A DNA stretch of 64,000 nt. Source: Nosema muscidifuracis (Eukaryota; Microsporidia; Nosematidae). Under the pieces are notes generated by a model that searched no databases, had not been told where the DNA came from, and saw nothing but the letters and a program-made list of their open reading frames with translations. Positions 25,935 through 38,922 of the stretch are shown here, piece by piece. Location of the stretch: positions 1-64,000 of the forward strand of contig JAIOKI010000018.1 of the NCBI GenBank assembly GCA_028335825.1. The letters are read 5' to 3'. Every line of letters starts with the position of its first letter. Positions within the stretch are counted from its first letter, which is position 1. A program made the position numbers and the translations under genes.

Positions 25935-27265
25935 AATGTGTTTATTGAAATTTTTATATTCAAATATTTTTAGTTAGCACATTATAATTATGATAAAATA
26001 TTATGGTTAAGTGAAATGTAAACATAAAGATAATATTATTTAGACTATAATAAAAACAAATAAATTTTCAAATAGTTTTATTGATATTAATCCTGATAAA
26101 ACTAATTATTATTATCTATTAATATATTTTAAATATAAATGAATCTAATGATTTGATTAATTAGTTTACCTTCAAACTGTATTCTAGCTGAATTTGACAT
26201 TTTTCATGTTAAATTTAATTTGTTGAAAAGTCTATTCTTTAACTAAAAAATACAAATATATTTATAATTTAAATAATATAATATTTTCTTAATATATAAA
26301 GTATACAGGAAATAGTTATATTTTTGACTTTAAATTATTGTCTACATATAAAAAACATAATTAACAAAATATTGTTGGTGATATAATTCAAAAAAATTTA
26401 TAATTAAATTTGTGCCATGCCTCTCAAATTGCATTTTGTTTTATTTGTTTATTTTTTTTAAAAATTTTATCCCTAAATATTTATTTAACATGTAAAAAAT
26501 TTCGTACGAATTAGAAGAAAATATGAAGATTGTATAACTAGACATATAGAGATATTTGATGATAATGTTCAGAAAAAAAATCTGTTTAATATAATTTATA
26601 TTTATGATAAGTTTTTAGAATCATGTCTTTTCTACCACATAGTATAATTTTATTTGTTATATAAATATTGTGAAAAAAAGATTTTGTCTAGAGATATGTA
26701 TATTGAAATATTAAAAAATATAAAAACAGTAGTGTCTAGAAGTTTATTTATATTGTTCTGTAATCAGACATTTTATTCAATAGCTTTTGGATGATCTTGA
26801 TAAAGCATTTTAGAATGTTAGCTTACAAAATCATGAGTCATAAATATATCGAATACTTTTAAATGTTCAAGTGAGAAAAGTATTGTTACATTATCTTTGA
26901 AAACCCTAAACAAAAGTACGTAATTTTTATATAATTTTCAAAGTTTTTTAGTTGCCTTTGTTTATTTGATCTTTCATCACGGGGTTCAATTTTATTTTCA
27001 TTGAATCCAATGTGTTAAATTTTTTCACCACTAACTTAATTTACAATATAATTTTTACTTCTTAATATTCTCTAAATATCTAATAATTGTCGGAAATTAT
27101 AATATGATATATATAATCATTTCTGATTTATTTTAATTAGCTACAAATACTTTATTTTATATTGTGTTCTTAATTTTCAATTAAACAAACTAATATATTA
27201 ATTTTTTATGTTTTAATATACATTCTTATGTAATTGTTAAATTCTAAGATAAATTAAAAATTTAA
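25935..27265. other. gene-free AT-rich stretch
   Basis: No gene is recognised on either strand. Some protein-like plus-strand fragments around 26500-26800 are interrupted and unidentified. Confidence 0.4.
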
Positions 27266-28087
27266 TTAAACTTCAGTATCTAATTCATCTTGTTTAGTAT
27301 CTTTTTTAGAATTTTTTCTAAAAAGTCTGAAAATTATAAATCCAAAGAGAAAAATAACCAATGTGAAAACACAAATTCCAGTATAAGATATCAACTCTGT
27401 ATTATTATCCTGTGAAATATAATCACCACTTGATCTAGGTAATCTTATTATACCCTGTAAATCTTCAAAAGTCACATTAAATTTATGAAATCCCACCATA
27501 TCTTCAATTTCTCTAATTTGATTATTGAAATTAGGATTTACACATTCTTCTATTATTACTGGAGTAAATCTCATATCTAAACATTTTTCATCATCACCGC
27601 ATTTATCTTTCAACTCATAAGTAGCACATTGAAGACTTCTTAAATCCATCATGGTATTTTGACATAAATCATATATAAGCTCTTGTATTTTTTCTTTCGA
27701 ATTATTGGGTACATTCTCATCATCGATATCATACATAATACCATCTATTATTTTAATATTAAACATTTCACATGGTAAATGCTTTTTAGAATTTAATAGG
27801 TTATCTAGATCTACATCATGACATGTACTATCAAAATTTAGATCTTTTATAGAATAATCAGTACAAATCGGGTTACATTCACACATTTGTTTTTTTAATT
27901 GAACTATACAATGTGAAAAATTATCGAGACCTTTTTTAATTTCAGGAGTATATTCTAATATTTCATCTTTAAGTATACTACATAGGTTTCTGTAGCCTTC
28001 CATTTTTTCAGATATCAATTCATTAAATTCAATGTTGTTCTTAACCCTATATTTATAATTATCAATAGAATCTAAAGCATCACTCAT
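27266..28087 (-). CDS. Cys-rich membrane protein, family 1, single-segment type (273 aa)
   Basis: Unrecognised family. The N-terminal domain (residues about 55-195) carries the family signature: a Cys at about 60, then MCECNPIC at about 68-75, then spaced cysteines including CATYELKDKC near 153-162. There is one membrane segment at about 234-255 (CVFTLVIFLFGFIIF), then a short Lys/Asp-rich tail. LPRS before the membrane segment corresponds to the KRD/KRS site of relatives. It lacks the N-terminal FxxWR motif found in the others. There is no signal peptide. A CCC run lies 6 bases before the ATG (GGG at 28093-28095 on the plus strand), supporting this start. Closest relatives in the window are 33838-34699 and the fossil at 12961-13695. 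Confidence 0.8.
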   Translation of the reverse strand: MSDALDSIDNYKYRVKNNIEFNELISEKMEGYRNLCSILKDEILEYTPEIKKGLDNFSHCIVQLKKQMCECNPICTDYSIKDLNFDSTCHDVDLDNLLNSKKHLPCEMFNIKIIDGIMYDIDDENVPNNSKEKIQELIYDLCQNTMMDLRSLQCATYELKDKCGDDEKCLDMRFTPVIIEECVNPNFNNQIREIEDMVGFHKFNVTFEDLQGIIRLPRSSGDYISQDNNTELISYTGICVFTLVIFLFGFIIFRLFRKNSKKDTKQDELDTEV

Positions 28088-31000
28088 TTAAAGGGATAAA
28101 TATTCAAGTTTTATATTTTCTATTTAATTAATTAAATGATAAATTAATTATTGAAAAAAATTTAAATAGTTGTATATAGAATAATTTAATTTAAGATATT
28201 CAATTATAAGATTTCTTATGTAATATAAAAAAATGTATTAATTTGATTTTTAACGAATATTTTAATATAAATTTAATAAAATACAATTTATATTCTAACT
28301 AAAGATCAAATAATAATCAAGTATTTTATTAATATAAAATTTTTTATTTAATTAATTTTTTAAAAATAAATATTAGTGATAAATTAAAGCTGAGGTTTTT
28401 ATGAGAAAAATATAAAAAGTTCAAATTTCAAACATAATAGTAAATGAATAAATAATTTTCTATAAGATATTCTCATAGAAAAAAAATAAGATTCAGATTT
28501 CATTTTATCACTATATTTTCTACTTCTCAAATAATACATTGAGCACAACAATAAATTCTAATATTTAGATTATGTTTAAATCATATGAGACAATTCTTTT
28601 AACTTGTCATCGATTATCTTTTTTTATTGTACTTTTTGCTTGAACGTTTTATATAATAAATAATTCATATTTTTTAATTATCCTTAGACTGAATCATGAA
28701 AATATTTCAAGTTCTATAATTCCAAATATCACAGCTCTAATTATAAACTGTCAACGTTATATTTCGTTAAATCGTCATCCCATCGCCTGATTTTTACATT
28801 TTTGTATTACATCTGTCTCTACTTATGTAAAGTTCATAAACTAAGTCTTCATAATAATTAATTTATTTATATTTTTGAATTGACTCTTAGATAGAACCGA
28901 TAATGAATTCTTCATAGATATAAATATAATCTGTTTTGTAATCTGAGATATTTTAAATTATATGTGACTTTCCACTACTTTTTATTCTTATCAATAAATA
29001 TTGTATAACAAGCAAATTTTTTTATTAAAAATCAAGTATTCTTTTTTTTTGATAAAATATATCAGAAACAATTGTCATTATTCTAATCTCATATTAATTT
29101 ACATCGAATATAAGAATATGTTAATTACAAAATGACACTTAAATAAATTTTCTACATATTAATAATATCTATATCATACAGAGATAGTTATTAAGATCTA
29201 TAATTAGTTGGTCTAAGAGAAAAAACTTTAAAAAAAATAAATACATATCCTTCTGAAATAAACAAATGAATCTTTTATAGCGAAACAAAATAAATCAATT
29301 AGTTGAGAATAAAAGTTTATTGTAAATTTTCTAATAATATTACAATAAAATATTTTGTATATTTTATTAACATTAATTTAAAGCAGAGTCATGACTATAA
29401 GATATTTTACATAATTCTTTTAAAAAATAACTAAAAAGATGTTATTAATATTTTTAAAAAGAATTTAAGGACTACCATAATATCAAAGAGTTCAAAAGAA
29501 AAGTAATATTATTTATTATTTAATTCTTTCTAAATATATCTTGTATCATCAATATTTAGTATTAGTGATGATAATTCATCAATTTCATGACTTTTCGAAA
29601 GTAAAATAATAAATTTATTCAATTAAAAAAAGATCAAATTAATTTCTTTTTTACAGTTTGTATTACAAGAATATATAATTACTTAACACTTAAATGAAAT
29701 TAAAAAAACACATAATGATTACTTAGATATTCGATATGATATTTCCTTGTAATTTTAATGAAATTAGAAGAAGAAATTTAATTCTCATAATCTATCAATA
29801 ACAGAAATATTTAGCCAAATGATAAATTTTTTACCTCTCATTAAATATCATTACAATTATCTTTAATAATTCCTATTTTATTCAATACATGAAAAAATAC
29901 AATCATAATTTTTATCATATTCTAAAATAATCTTTATACAATCACAAATCTTAATAATAACAAATAATAAGTCTGAAGATCAATGAAGTAATCTTTAAGC
30001 TAAGAGTTTAAATTTAATACGAAAATTAAATTAGATATGAAACTAACGTAAAATAATTTATTTGATGAAATTATAAAAAAGACAGTTTACTTTATTATTT
30101 TAAATAATTATTTAATAATTTTATTTCAAAAATAGTTCTTAACGAATATATTTATCATACGACTAAGAGACTGAGAATTATCACTAAAACAGTAGTATGA
30201 CGAGATTTATCATAATATAATAATTTTGTTAAACCTAAGGAATATTACATAATACTTCAATATGAAGTAATATCTATTATAGATATCTTTCTTATCTAAC
30301 AAAAAAAACTTTAATAATTTACAAATATTATTGTAAATTAAATGAGATGCTAAAGAAAAAAATTTTACATAAGTTTTCTATATAAATTAGAATTTAGTAA
30401 AATTATGAAATAAATCGTTTTTAATTTATTTAAAATATTCTTCAAATTTATTAACCGATAGCTTTATTTAAGTATGTTGATAAACTAAAAATAATTTAGA
30501 TCTAAAAAATTGAAGATGATGATTAATAATACTTTATTAAAATCTAAATATGAGAAATACAACATTAATAATCACATAAAAGTAGATGAATACAAAAATA
30601 TTCAGTGATTATGTGTTTGAGACTAAAAAGTATTGTGAAAACATTGATTACATTATATAATATCATAAAAGATATATGTCATGATTTTATCAGAAAGAAA
30701 ATAGATATAGATTTACTATAATTATATGTAGAAATAATTGATAAATAAGATATTATAATTTCTAGGTTAAATTTATTACCTAACAAAATATAAATCTTTT
30801 ATTATATTTAAAGCAACATTGGACAATTTAAATTAGTCTGATCTAATGAATGATATTTGTTTTTGTGCAAATTAATTAAATTTTAGTTGGAAACAATTTG
30901 TAATTTTCAAGTTTAAATGTATTAACAAAGTCATTTGATTCAAAATTCATTTTCGTACAAAAATTGCTCTATTTATAAAATTTTATTCCAATCAGAATAA

Positions 31001-31864
31001 ATCAGCAGATTCCTGATTAATTTTAGTTTTAAATAGTGTACCAATAAAATTCTACTTGATACGACAATAAGATTTATTTCAATATTAAAGGATGCAATAT
31101 TTCAAATATAAAAAATTATTATTATTTTGAAATCTTTTTACAGATTTTATGTGTATTGTATTTTTTATAAGGTAACTTAAGTTCTCTGCAGCTTTCAATT
31201 AAATAAAGAGTTTTCATTTATCAATATTAATAGAAGACTCAATATATACATAATTTTACAAATACAACATATTCAAACATTTACATAAATAAGATAGATT
31301 ATTCTTTATGTTTTCAAAAACAAGATTTTACATTATTATCTAATTATTAACATATATTCTAGATGATATGTAATATCAAAATGTTATTTTTGACTGAATC
31401 ACTCATAAGATATTCCAGAAAAATTAAACAATTAATTCATATTCAATAAATTTATTTTATAGCATCATAAAAATAATATATTTGATATTTTTATGTTTCG
31501 AAAAATCAAAACTAATTTACGCTAGTAATTAAAATATTCTATCAATGAACTGATCATTGATAATATCAAAAACTAACACATATTTATTGATTCATAAATT
31601 TCTCTGATGCAATAAGAGTATCTCTAATACTGAGATTATACCTATAGATTGTGTATTATGAAAAGTATAAAATATACACTATTTTGATTTTATAGTAAAG
31701 TAAAACTTGATAAAATCCAATGAACAAACTATAACTTTAAAATGACCCTTTTGTTTAACTCGATTCAAGATCAGTAATTTTAATGAGCAAGTTCATTTTT
31801 AAATATTAGTTAAACAGTTTATTAATAGATTTTTAAAATTTCACCTCATTTGTGCTAGTTAATT
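28088..31864. other. gene-free stretch with decayed sequence
   Basis: No intact gene on either strand. It is very A/T-rich, with scattered protein-like fragments (for example around 30480-30780) too damaged to assign. Confidence 0.4.
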
Positions 31865-33270
31865 TTTCCTTTGGTTATCTTTGCTTACAAGTTTGAAAAG
31901 ATGTTATGTATTAGGTAAAAATTTAAGACCTTAAAAATTGGATATTTAGATGAAACAGATTTTGTGATTGATACATAAGATATTTTTTAAAATAATTCAG
32001 TGTGATATATAAAAAACTGCAAAATTTGAAAGTTATGATTCTACGAATAAAGAATTAAATTATTTCAACTATTTTATAAAAATTTTTCATTTGATATATC
32101 AGAAAATATTAATGTTAATCTATTAAAAAAAAATTATTTTTTGTCAATAATCATAAATTTTTGTAATAATTTTTTCATCTCTTCAGGGGGTTTATATATA
32201 TTTAAAATTTTTATTCAATACAATTACGTCTTTTTATGACTAAGAAATTGTTTCTAATCCTATCTTATCTTGTAAAAAATCTTATATTAAGATATTTATT
32301 AAATTGATTTAATAACGTATTATATTAAAACACGTTCATCAAAACGTAAGTAATTTTCACAATATTATTTTTTATATAACTATTTTCTTTATTTAATAGT
32401 AGGTGACTAAAATTAAATTACTTCCAAACCTTACCATAGAGGTCTTTTAAAATTTATAATATATATTTGTATGATGATTTAAATCTACATAACCTTTTTT
32501 AAAAATATTAATATAAATTATATTCGAAAAGCACAATCTAACAATTTTTCAAATAGTTATAAATTAAAATATAATTATTCTGAGTCTATATCTCATTTTA
32601 TAACAGTCAAAATAGTATTGAGATTAGTGTATTTATTTGAAAGTCCAATTATATTTAGATATTATAAATAATTTTACACGCTTTATTTTACCCATATTAT
32701 AAAGAAGATAATGATTCAATTTTTGGATGGATAAATTATCATATTAGCCCAACATTATAATATTATCTCTTTTGTAGATGTAAAATATACTTTCAACTTA
32801 ATTTTAATAGAACTGAATAATAATCTTGTATAATTAATATTTAGGAGAAAATATTAAAAATACGAATTAATTATAAATTTAATAAAAGTTATTAAACTTA
32901 AAGATATAACAAAGTAATTAATAGTTCTATATTAATATGACTGTAAAAATACATATTTCTATACATGATAATACAAGGATTTAAAAATATATTAGACATT
33001 AATAAATTACTTAATATAATTTGCTTAACAATTTATGTATTATTATAGAATTCTATAACTAATATAGATATTGAGAATTTAAACAGACTAATTGATTAAT
33101 TTTTTTTAGGTTTATTTCTTTGTGAAAATAGTTTTTTAAACAAGAATATATAGAGCAAAACTGAGGAATAAAGATGTATGACTTTAATAAAATGAGAATG
33201 TTTTTTGTTTGATAATTGAGCAGAATCAATGACTAAAGTGATTTGAGTTAATCTTCATCTAATATAAAAA
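31865..33270 (+). pseudogene. fossil of the 444-aa family 2 gene type
   Basis: Bases about 31895-32070 match codons about 20-85 of the gene at 11194-12528, including the GxLDExDFxIDT stretch. A region near 32850-33010 resembles the part coding for IIESINIIKDPLDK and following residues. Many stops and frame changes are present. The downstream limit is approximate. Confidence 0.6.
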
Positions 33271-33837
33271 ATTTTAAATAACAATACAAAAATATAATAA
33301 AACTAATCAGTGCTCAAAGTGAGAGATCTAATTTAATTGTTAGTAAAAAGTAAAGAAAAAAATTAAAAAATTAATTTATTACTGAGTGCTTGTAAATAGT
33401 TATGTAATTAAATATTGTCTATTAAAACTTCTTTTCTAAGATTTATGATGTTTGACTTTACTTGTATATAATAGCCTTATTACAATAATATAAATTAGAT
33501 ATATATATAAATAGTAATTAAATTTTAATATAAATAAGATCAATAATTTAATTTATAATTTATGTATTCTTTCATAAAACACATTTAATAAGAAAATTAA
33601 ATATTTAAATTATTAAATTAGAATCATAATTTATAAATATTAAACTTATAAAGATAAGAAATTTTCAGAATTTGTAATTATTAAATTAATATTAATATAT
33701 TTTCATTAATCAAAAATTTATATTAAAATCAAAACAAAATTGCTTTGTAATACGTATTAGTGAGTAATAATGTAGTGTATTTTTTATCTGATTTATTAAA
33801 TTATTTTATATTAATAAAAAAAACTGCATTTATCAGA
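33271..33837. other. AT-rich spacer
   Basis: No gene seen. The 200 bases before 33838 are almost pure A/T. An open frame runs on upstream of 33838 from a GTG at 33760 but has no ATG and is probably chance. Confidence 0.4.
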
Positions 33838-34699
33838 ATGGAAAAAGAAAAATGTAAAAAAACAGAAGTATGCTGGTCAAACATTAGTCATGAATTTAAA
33901 GAATGGAGAACAGAACTTTTAAACAATTCTAAAAATATCTGAGACAGAGATCGAAGAAAACACAGATGTTGCAAAGTTGCTTGAAGAATTTCCAAAGTGT
34001 ATGATACAATTTACTAGAGAAATGTGTAAATGTAATCAAAAGTGTGTTGTAAATTCTTTTAAAGATGTTTATTTTGATCATGTATGTCATAATATAAAAT
34101 CTAACAATCTTTTCTTATTGAAAAATCATGTTTATTGTGATAACTATCCTATTAGAATTTCTGACGGTGAGATGATTTATTACAAAGATTTTCATTCTAA
34201 TAGCACCTTAGGTGATAGAATTGAAGAAGCAATAATGAATCTATGTGATGATAATCAAGAATATTACGATAACTTGCAATGTGCCATGTATGAACTTAAA
34301 GAAGAATGTAAAGAGGATTCTGTTTGTCTCTGGAAATTTATAAAACAAACATTTATTGAAGGTTGTAAAAATCCTTACTTTGAAAATCAAATTAATGATG
34401 TTAAAAAATCTGTCGGGCTTGATAAAATAGCTTTAAATTTAGAACATTCTAAACATGAAAATGATTATATAAGAAATGTTAGATCATTAAAAGACAACAG
34501 TGAATTGTTTGATAATAGAGATCAGTCTATATCTATGCATGATTATGAATATGATGGAATTTCAACTATCATTTTTTATGGGTGCTTAATAGGAATAACT
34601 ATGTTCACTGCTTTAGGTTATCTTACTTATAAGCTGTTTAAAAAAAGATCTTCTAAAAGTCAAACTATTTCGGATCAAATAGCTGCAGAAAAAGTATAA
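33838..34699 (+). pseudogene. Cys-rich membrane protein, family 1, single-segment type, with one frameshift
   Basis: The first part (from ATG 33838, 34 codons) has the family N-terminal motif FKEWR and stops at 33940-33942. The second part reads in another frame, open from upstream of the stop to 34699, and carries EEFPKCMIQF, MCKCNQKC, CAMYELKEEC, one membrane segment (about 34555-34635) and a basic tail ending QIAAEKV. The switch falls at or next to the AAAAA run at 33931-33935. Everything else is intact, including all signature cysteines and an NVRS site before the membrane segment. So this is either a very recent pseudogene, a length error in the A run, or slippage. No internal ATG restores the N-terminus in the second frame. 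Confidence 0.75.
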
Positions 34700-36239
34700 T
34701 TAAAATATGTTTTTACTTTTTTGTAGATTCTAAAAATAGCATCATTTCAAAATATATTTTATTTAAGCTAATCATAATTTTATGACTTTATGATTAGATA
34801 AACAAATTAGTTATAACAATAAAATCATTATTCTTTTAAGATCTACTATTGTAATTATTATAATACGTTATTGTATATGCTAAAATTTTAACCTTTATTT
34901 TAGTTAATAAAATCTTTACAATTGACTAAATTCGTTTGTATTTAATTTATTAGCAATTGATTCTTGTACTTATATTTTAAGAATATAGAAATTGAAATAT
35001 GACATTTAACATTGAAAGTTGATTATTAAACTTAAAATATTATTACTTGGATGAAAAAATATGTTAATATATATGCTTAATTGATTATTTTTTATTAATT
35101 GTAAAATTTTAGTAGAACACTAGTAGATTAGAATCACTTTTGATTAGGTTATAAAATTTTTAATAATACGAAAATTTTTTTTTATTAGTACAATAATAAA
35201 ATGTATATAATAGAAAAAAATTAAATATATTATTTACATGAATGATTTATAAAATTATCATTTGTTAAATACTCAATTTAAAAACAAAATATTTTAATAA
35301 AAAAATATATAAACTTTAAAATTATTTATAGTATAAGTAATCTCATTAAAACAGTTTTTTTCAAATTCAGATCAGATCTAATCTGATTACAAAATCTCTT
35401 TTGATATAATAAATTGCTCTATATAGAGCTTCTAGTATGAAAGTTGAATTTTATCATTTTTAGATAAGAATATGTAAAAAATTAAAATAATCTTATGAAA
35501 CTATATACTTAAATAAAATCAAATAAATTGTATAAGAAAAACTTATGGTAAAAAAGATAGATTACATATTTAGAATTTTATTTTTAGTGAATATTTAACT
35601 AAATGTTCACATTGTATTATAGATTGCATAATTTTATTTTTTAAAACTATATTACATTATTTATTATTAATTTTTAAATAGTTAATTATTTTAATAAATA
35701 ATAAAATAGTCAATTTAACATTTAAGATAGCTAATATAGCAGACACATAAAAAATTATGAAAAATATGTTTTTACTTTTTCTAATATTAATTTTTAATTT
35801 CAATATACAATTTATATTTAAATTTTCAAAATTTAATTTTTACAAATTATTATTATTATTTAAGAGTCGGTCAATATTTAAAAATATAAAAAAGTATTTT
35901 TTTGAATTTATTTAAATTTTTTTTTATATATTTACTGGTAAACATTAAAATCTTATACAATGTTATAAATATTTCTAGAATTTTGTTCATATAAATTAAT
36001 TATAAAAACAATTAATAAACGATTTTATTATGTTTAAATTTTAATTAAAAACATTTTAATATTGCATAATAATAAAGAATGAAATTTAATAGATATAAGT
36101 TATTAGAATTTTTTAAAATATTTTTATAATATTACAATGGTTAAGTTAATTTAAATTTTTTTTATTTTTTTGATTAAATTACAACTTAAATTAAAATTAA
36201 TTAAAAAAAAAGAATAAATTCGATCCTAAACTAGTAATT
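34700..36239. other. AT-rich intergenic stretch
   Basis: Nothing recognisable apart from A/T runs. The last 60 bases before 36240 are conserved with the region upstream of the gene at 50506-51492 and are listed separately. Confidence 0.4.
36183..36239 (+). promoter_or_regulatory. conserved upstream region shared with the 50506-51492 gene
   Basis: The stretch just before the ATG contains an ACTTAAATTAAAATTAAT-like block, then an A run and GAATAAATTCGA, then a 3' ATTATG. The same elements in the same order precede the ATG of the gene on the minus strand at 51492. Both copies probably kept the same promoter after duplication. Confidence 0.5.
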
Positions 36240-37229
36240 ATGCAAGAGCAAATTAAGGAAGAAAGAGAAGCATTTGAAGAATTTGAAAATTGGAGAGATG
36301 AACAATTAGAGAATTCAACCACTGCTTGTAGGAATTTTGATATTGTAAGTAAAAATGATGATGAAAATTTCAATTCTATTATACGAAAAATACCAAAGTG
36401 TCTTGTTCATTTTACTCGTAAAATGTATAAATGTAATCGTGATTGTATAGGAGAATCTTTTTATAAGACAAAAATTGATTATGGATGTGAAGCCTACGAT
36501 CTTGATGGTTTATGGTTTGATACCAATTATTTTGATTGCTCTTTTCTCGATAAAAAAGTTCAAGATGGAAAATTTGTGCCTTACGACACATATAACAAAT
36601 TATTAAAAACATTTTCTAATGTAAACAATGGTTTAGTTAAATTATGTGATACAAACGAAGATTTCGAAAAATTATTATGCGAGGCTTACGATTTGAGAGA
36701 TAAATGTAAAAATCAACCTGAATGTATGGAATTTTATTTAAGGAAAGCACCTCGAACATTATGTGATAATGAAGAATATAAATGGGGAATCGAAGATATT
36801 GAAAATATTTTAGGAATAAAGGTTCTTACAGACATTGCTGAAATTGAAGATGCTCAAGAAGAATCCAAAAATGTTCAAATCGAAGCTTATGAAAATTTTG
36901 ATTCATTTGAAAAAATTGACACAGGTACTTTTTTTCAAAATATTTTTAAACAAAATATAAGTGATAATGATCTACCAGATATGAATAATATGTTAGAAAA
37001 GTACAGATCAATTGATGAAGAATTTATAAATACTAATTCATCCAGTATGCAGAAGTTTACATTTTATTCTCTTATGTCTCTATCATTAATCTCAACAATA
37101 TTATTTTTCATTTTAGTTGTTTTAGGATTTAAAAATCATAAAAAAAATTTTAAAAAAGTAGCACCATATATAATCATGACTTTATCCTTATTATTTATTT
37201 CTACTTATGCTGCTATAAGTATCGAATAA
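36240..37229 (+). CDS. Cys-rich membrane protein, family 1, two-segment type (329 aa)
   Basis: Unrecognised family. The N-terminus has FENWR (residues 15-19) and Cys30. The signature follows at KC (53-54), but the usual MCxCNxxC reads MYKCNRDC, with Tyr63 replacing the first Cys. More conserved cysteines follow in DCSFLDKK (about 98), KLCD (about 137) and LLCEAYDLRDKC (about 147-158). Two hydrophobic segments near the C-terminus (about 279-298 and 309-326) form a likely hairpin. The dibasic KRD site of relatives is replaced by KQN (about 238). It is the nearest paralog of 50506-51492: residues about 46-180 are nearly identical and the N-terminal 25 are almost the same. No signal peptide is visible. 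Confidence 0.82.
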   Translation: MQEQIKEEREAFEEFENWRDEQLENSTTACRNFDIVSKNDDENFNSIIRKIPKCLVHFTRKMYKCNRDCIGESFYKTKIDYGCEAYDLDGLWFDTNYFDCSFLDKKVQDGKFVPYDTYNKLLKTFSNVNNGLVKLCDTNEDFEKLLCEAYDLRDKCKNQPECMEFYLRKAPRTLCDNEEYKWGIEDIENILGIKVLTDIAEIEDAQEESKNVQIEAYENFDSFEKIDTGTFFQNIFKQNISDNDLPDMNNMLEKYRSIDEEFINTNSSSMQKFTFYSLMSLSLISTILFFILVVLGFKNHKKNFKKVAPYIIMTLSLLFISTYAAISIE

Positions 37230-38922
37230 ATACTGTCTCATTAAAATTTGTAATTTAAATAACTTAATATGGTTTTGAAAACTAAAATATCAAGCCATAA
37301 ATATTTTACTTATAGTAACATAAATTATGAAAAACAAAAAAAAATCTGTTCTTCTTAATTTATAATATTTTACTAAATTTAGTAAAAAAATAATTTTTTT
37401 CTAAGTTAAAATATTATATCGATTTAAATAACCTATTAAACAATTATTATTAATTTATTTTAGAATTATAAGAATGATAAAATGATTTTTTAAACATAAA
37501 TTTTTATTTTATTGATATAATTATGATTCAAAAATGAAAATATGTTTAATGTGATGTAATTCGTTTTTTTAAATAAAACTATTATCCTTTTAAAAAAGCG
37601 ATACTTGTTTGCTTGTAAACATAGAGACATTTGTAAAAAATCATATAGGAATGTCAAAAAATGCTCAACTATATACTCTAATTATAACTGATACAAAGTA
37701 AAATTAAAATGTACGATAATTTTTTCAACATAATCTAATAAATATAAAAAAATTAGAAATTTAATTATTTTTAACAATATTTCTTAATAGATAAGCGATA
37801 TCTAGAATCTACTTTGAACACACATACTTAAAATTTAAACAATATTTTAAAGGTAAATTCCATCTACTTTTTTTATTGTTTATGGTCATAAGAGGTATTT
37901 TTAAAGGTGTTCTTAAACATTTACAACTGTATGTATGTCTGTGTATAGACAGATAGTTTATAAAAATTTATAAAATTGTTGTTTTAAGTAGTTATTAAGC
38001 TGTTAAAAGTAAGTTGATTCTTAGATAACTTTTTTTAATCTAAAATGATATTTTAAATTTTATATAATGAGTTGCAATAATTGACTTAATGATAATTGTT
38101 ATTTGTCGGTGTAAAAAATAAACTTTTCTTCAGTTGCTTTGATCAGTGGAATATGAGCATCAAAAATAATGCATATTTAAATATTTTAATTGCATTAAAT
38201 ACTTGTTTATATTAATTAAATCATCAAATGATATATTATTAATAGAAGTATTACTAATATATTCTTATTTTAATTTATTTTGAAAATTACAAATTTACTG
38301 CAAAGTCTAAAAGAATTATATTTGTCTATATTTGCTGATATAAAGTTTTTTAGTGATTATAATTTTTAAAGTTATATCTCTTGTTGAAATATTTTACAAT
38401 AAGACTTTTTAGAGAATCATAAAAGTTGAATATAAATTGAAAAATAATTTAGTGTTTTATTAAAATAGAAATATAGTAATGAACATTGTCAAAATGTATT
38501 TATATTTATAAAATTATGTTATTAATATTAATATTGAAGTACAAACACAGTATATTTCAAATTTATTTAAATTTTATTATTAAACATAATGAATATATTA
38601 TAAAGTAAAATTGATTACAAATAATTAAAAATCTTATTTAACAATTTCATCTGGAAATAATTTATTTTAAATTGATATTTTTTCTAATCGAAAAAATTTT
38701 AATAATGTGTTAAATTTTTAATTAACATATATTGAATATTTAATTTTATATATTTATATTAATTTAAATATTACATAAAAAAAATTATATTATCTTTAGG
38801 TTTATATAGTTTTATAGATTTTTTTAATAAACAATAAAATTCTATATATATATAATTTAAAAAAAATTAATATAATATTGATTAAAAATTTAATATTTAA
38901 AATTTTAAAAACTTCGTACCCA
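37230..38922. other. gene-free AT-rich stretch
   Basis: No gene recognised. It contains a GC-richer patch at about 38106-38175 with a short hairpin, listed separately. Confidence 0.4.
38106..38175 (+). ncRNA. possible small structured RNA (unidentified)
   Basis: Within an A/T-rich gap, TTTGAT at about 38138 and ATCAAA at about 38159 form a perfect 6-base stem around a 15-base, G-rich loop. There is no open frame. No known RNA family is recognised, and chance pairing is quite possible. Confidence 0.12.

Noticed and set aside
33760-33837. Upstream extension of the 33838 gene giving a hydrophobic leader
   Set aside because: Begins with GTG, contains no ATG before 33838, and relatives begin right at the short acidic N-terminus.
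38878-38922. Upstream extension of the 38923 gene
   Set aside because: Starts with TTG and encodes A/T-derived Lys/Ile/Phe residues; the ATG at 38923 is preferred.
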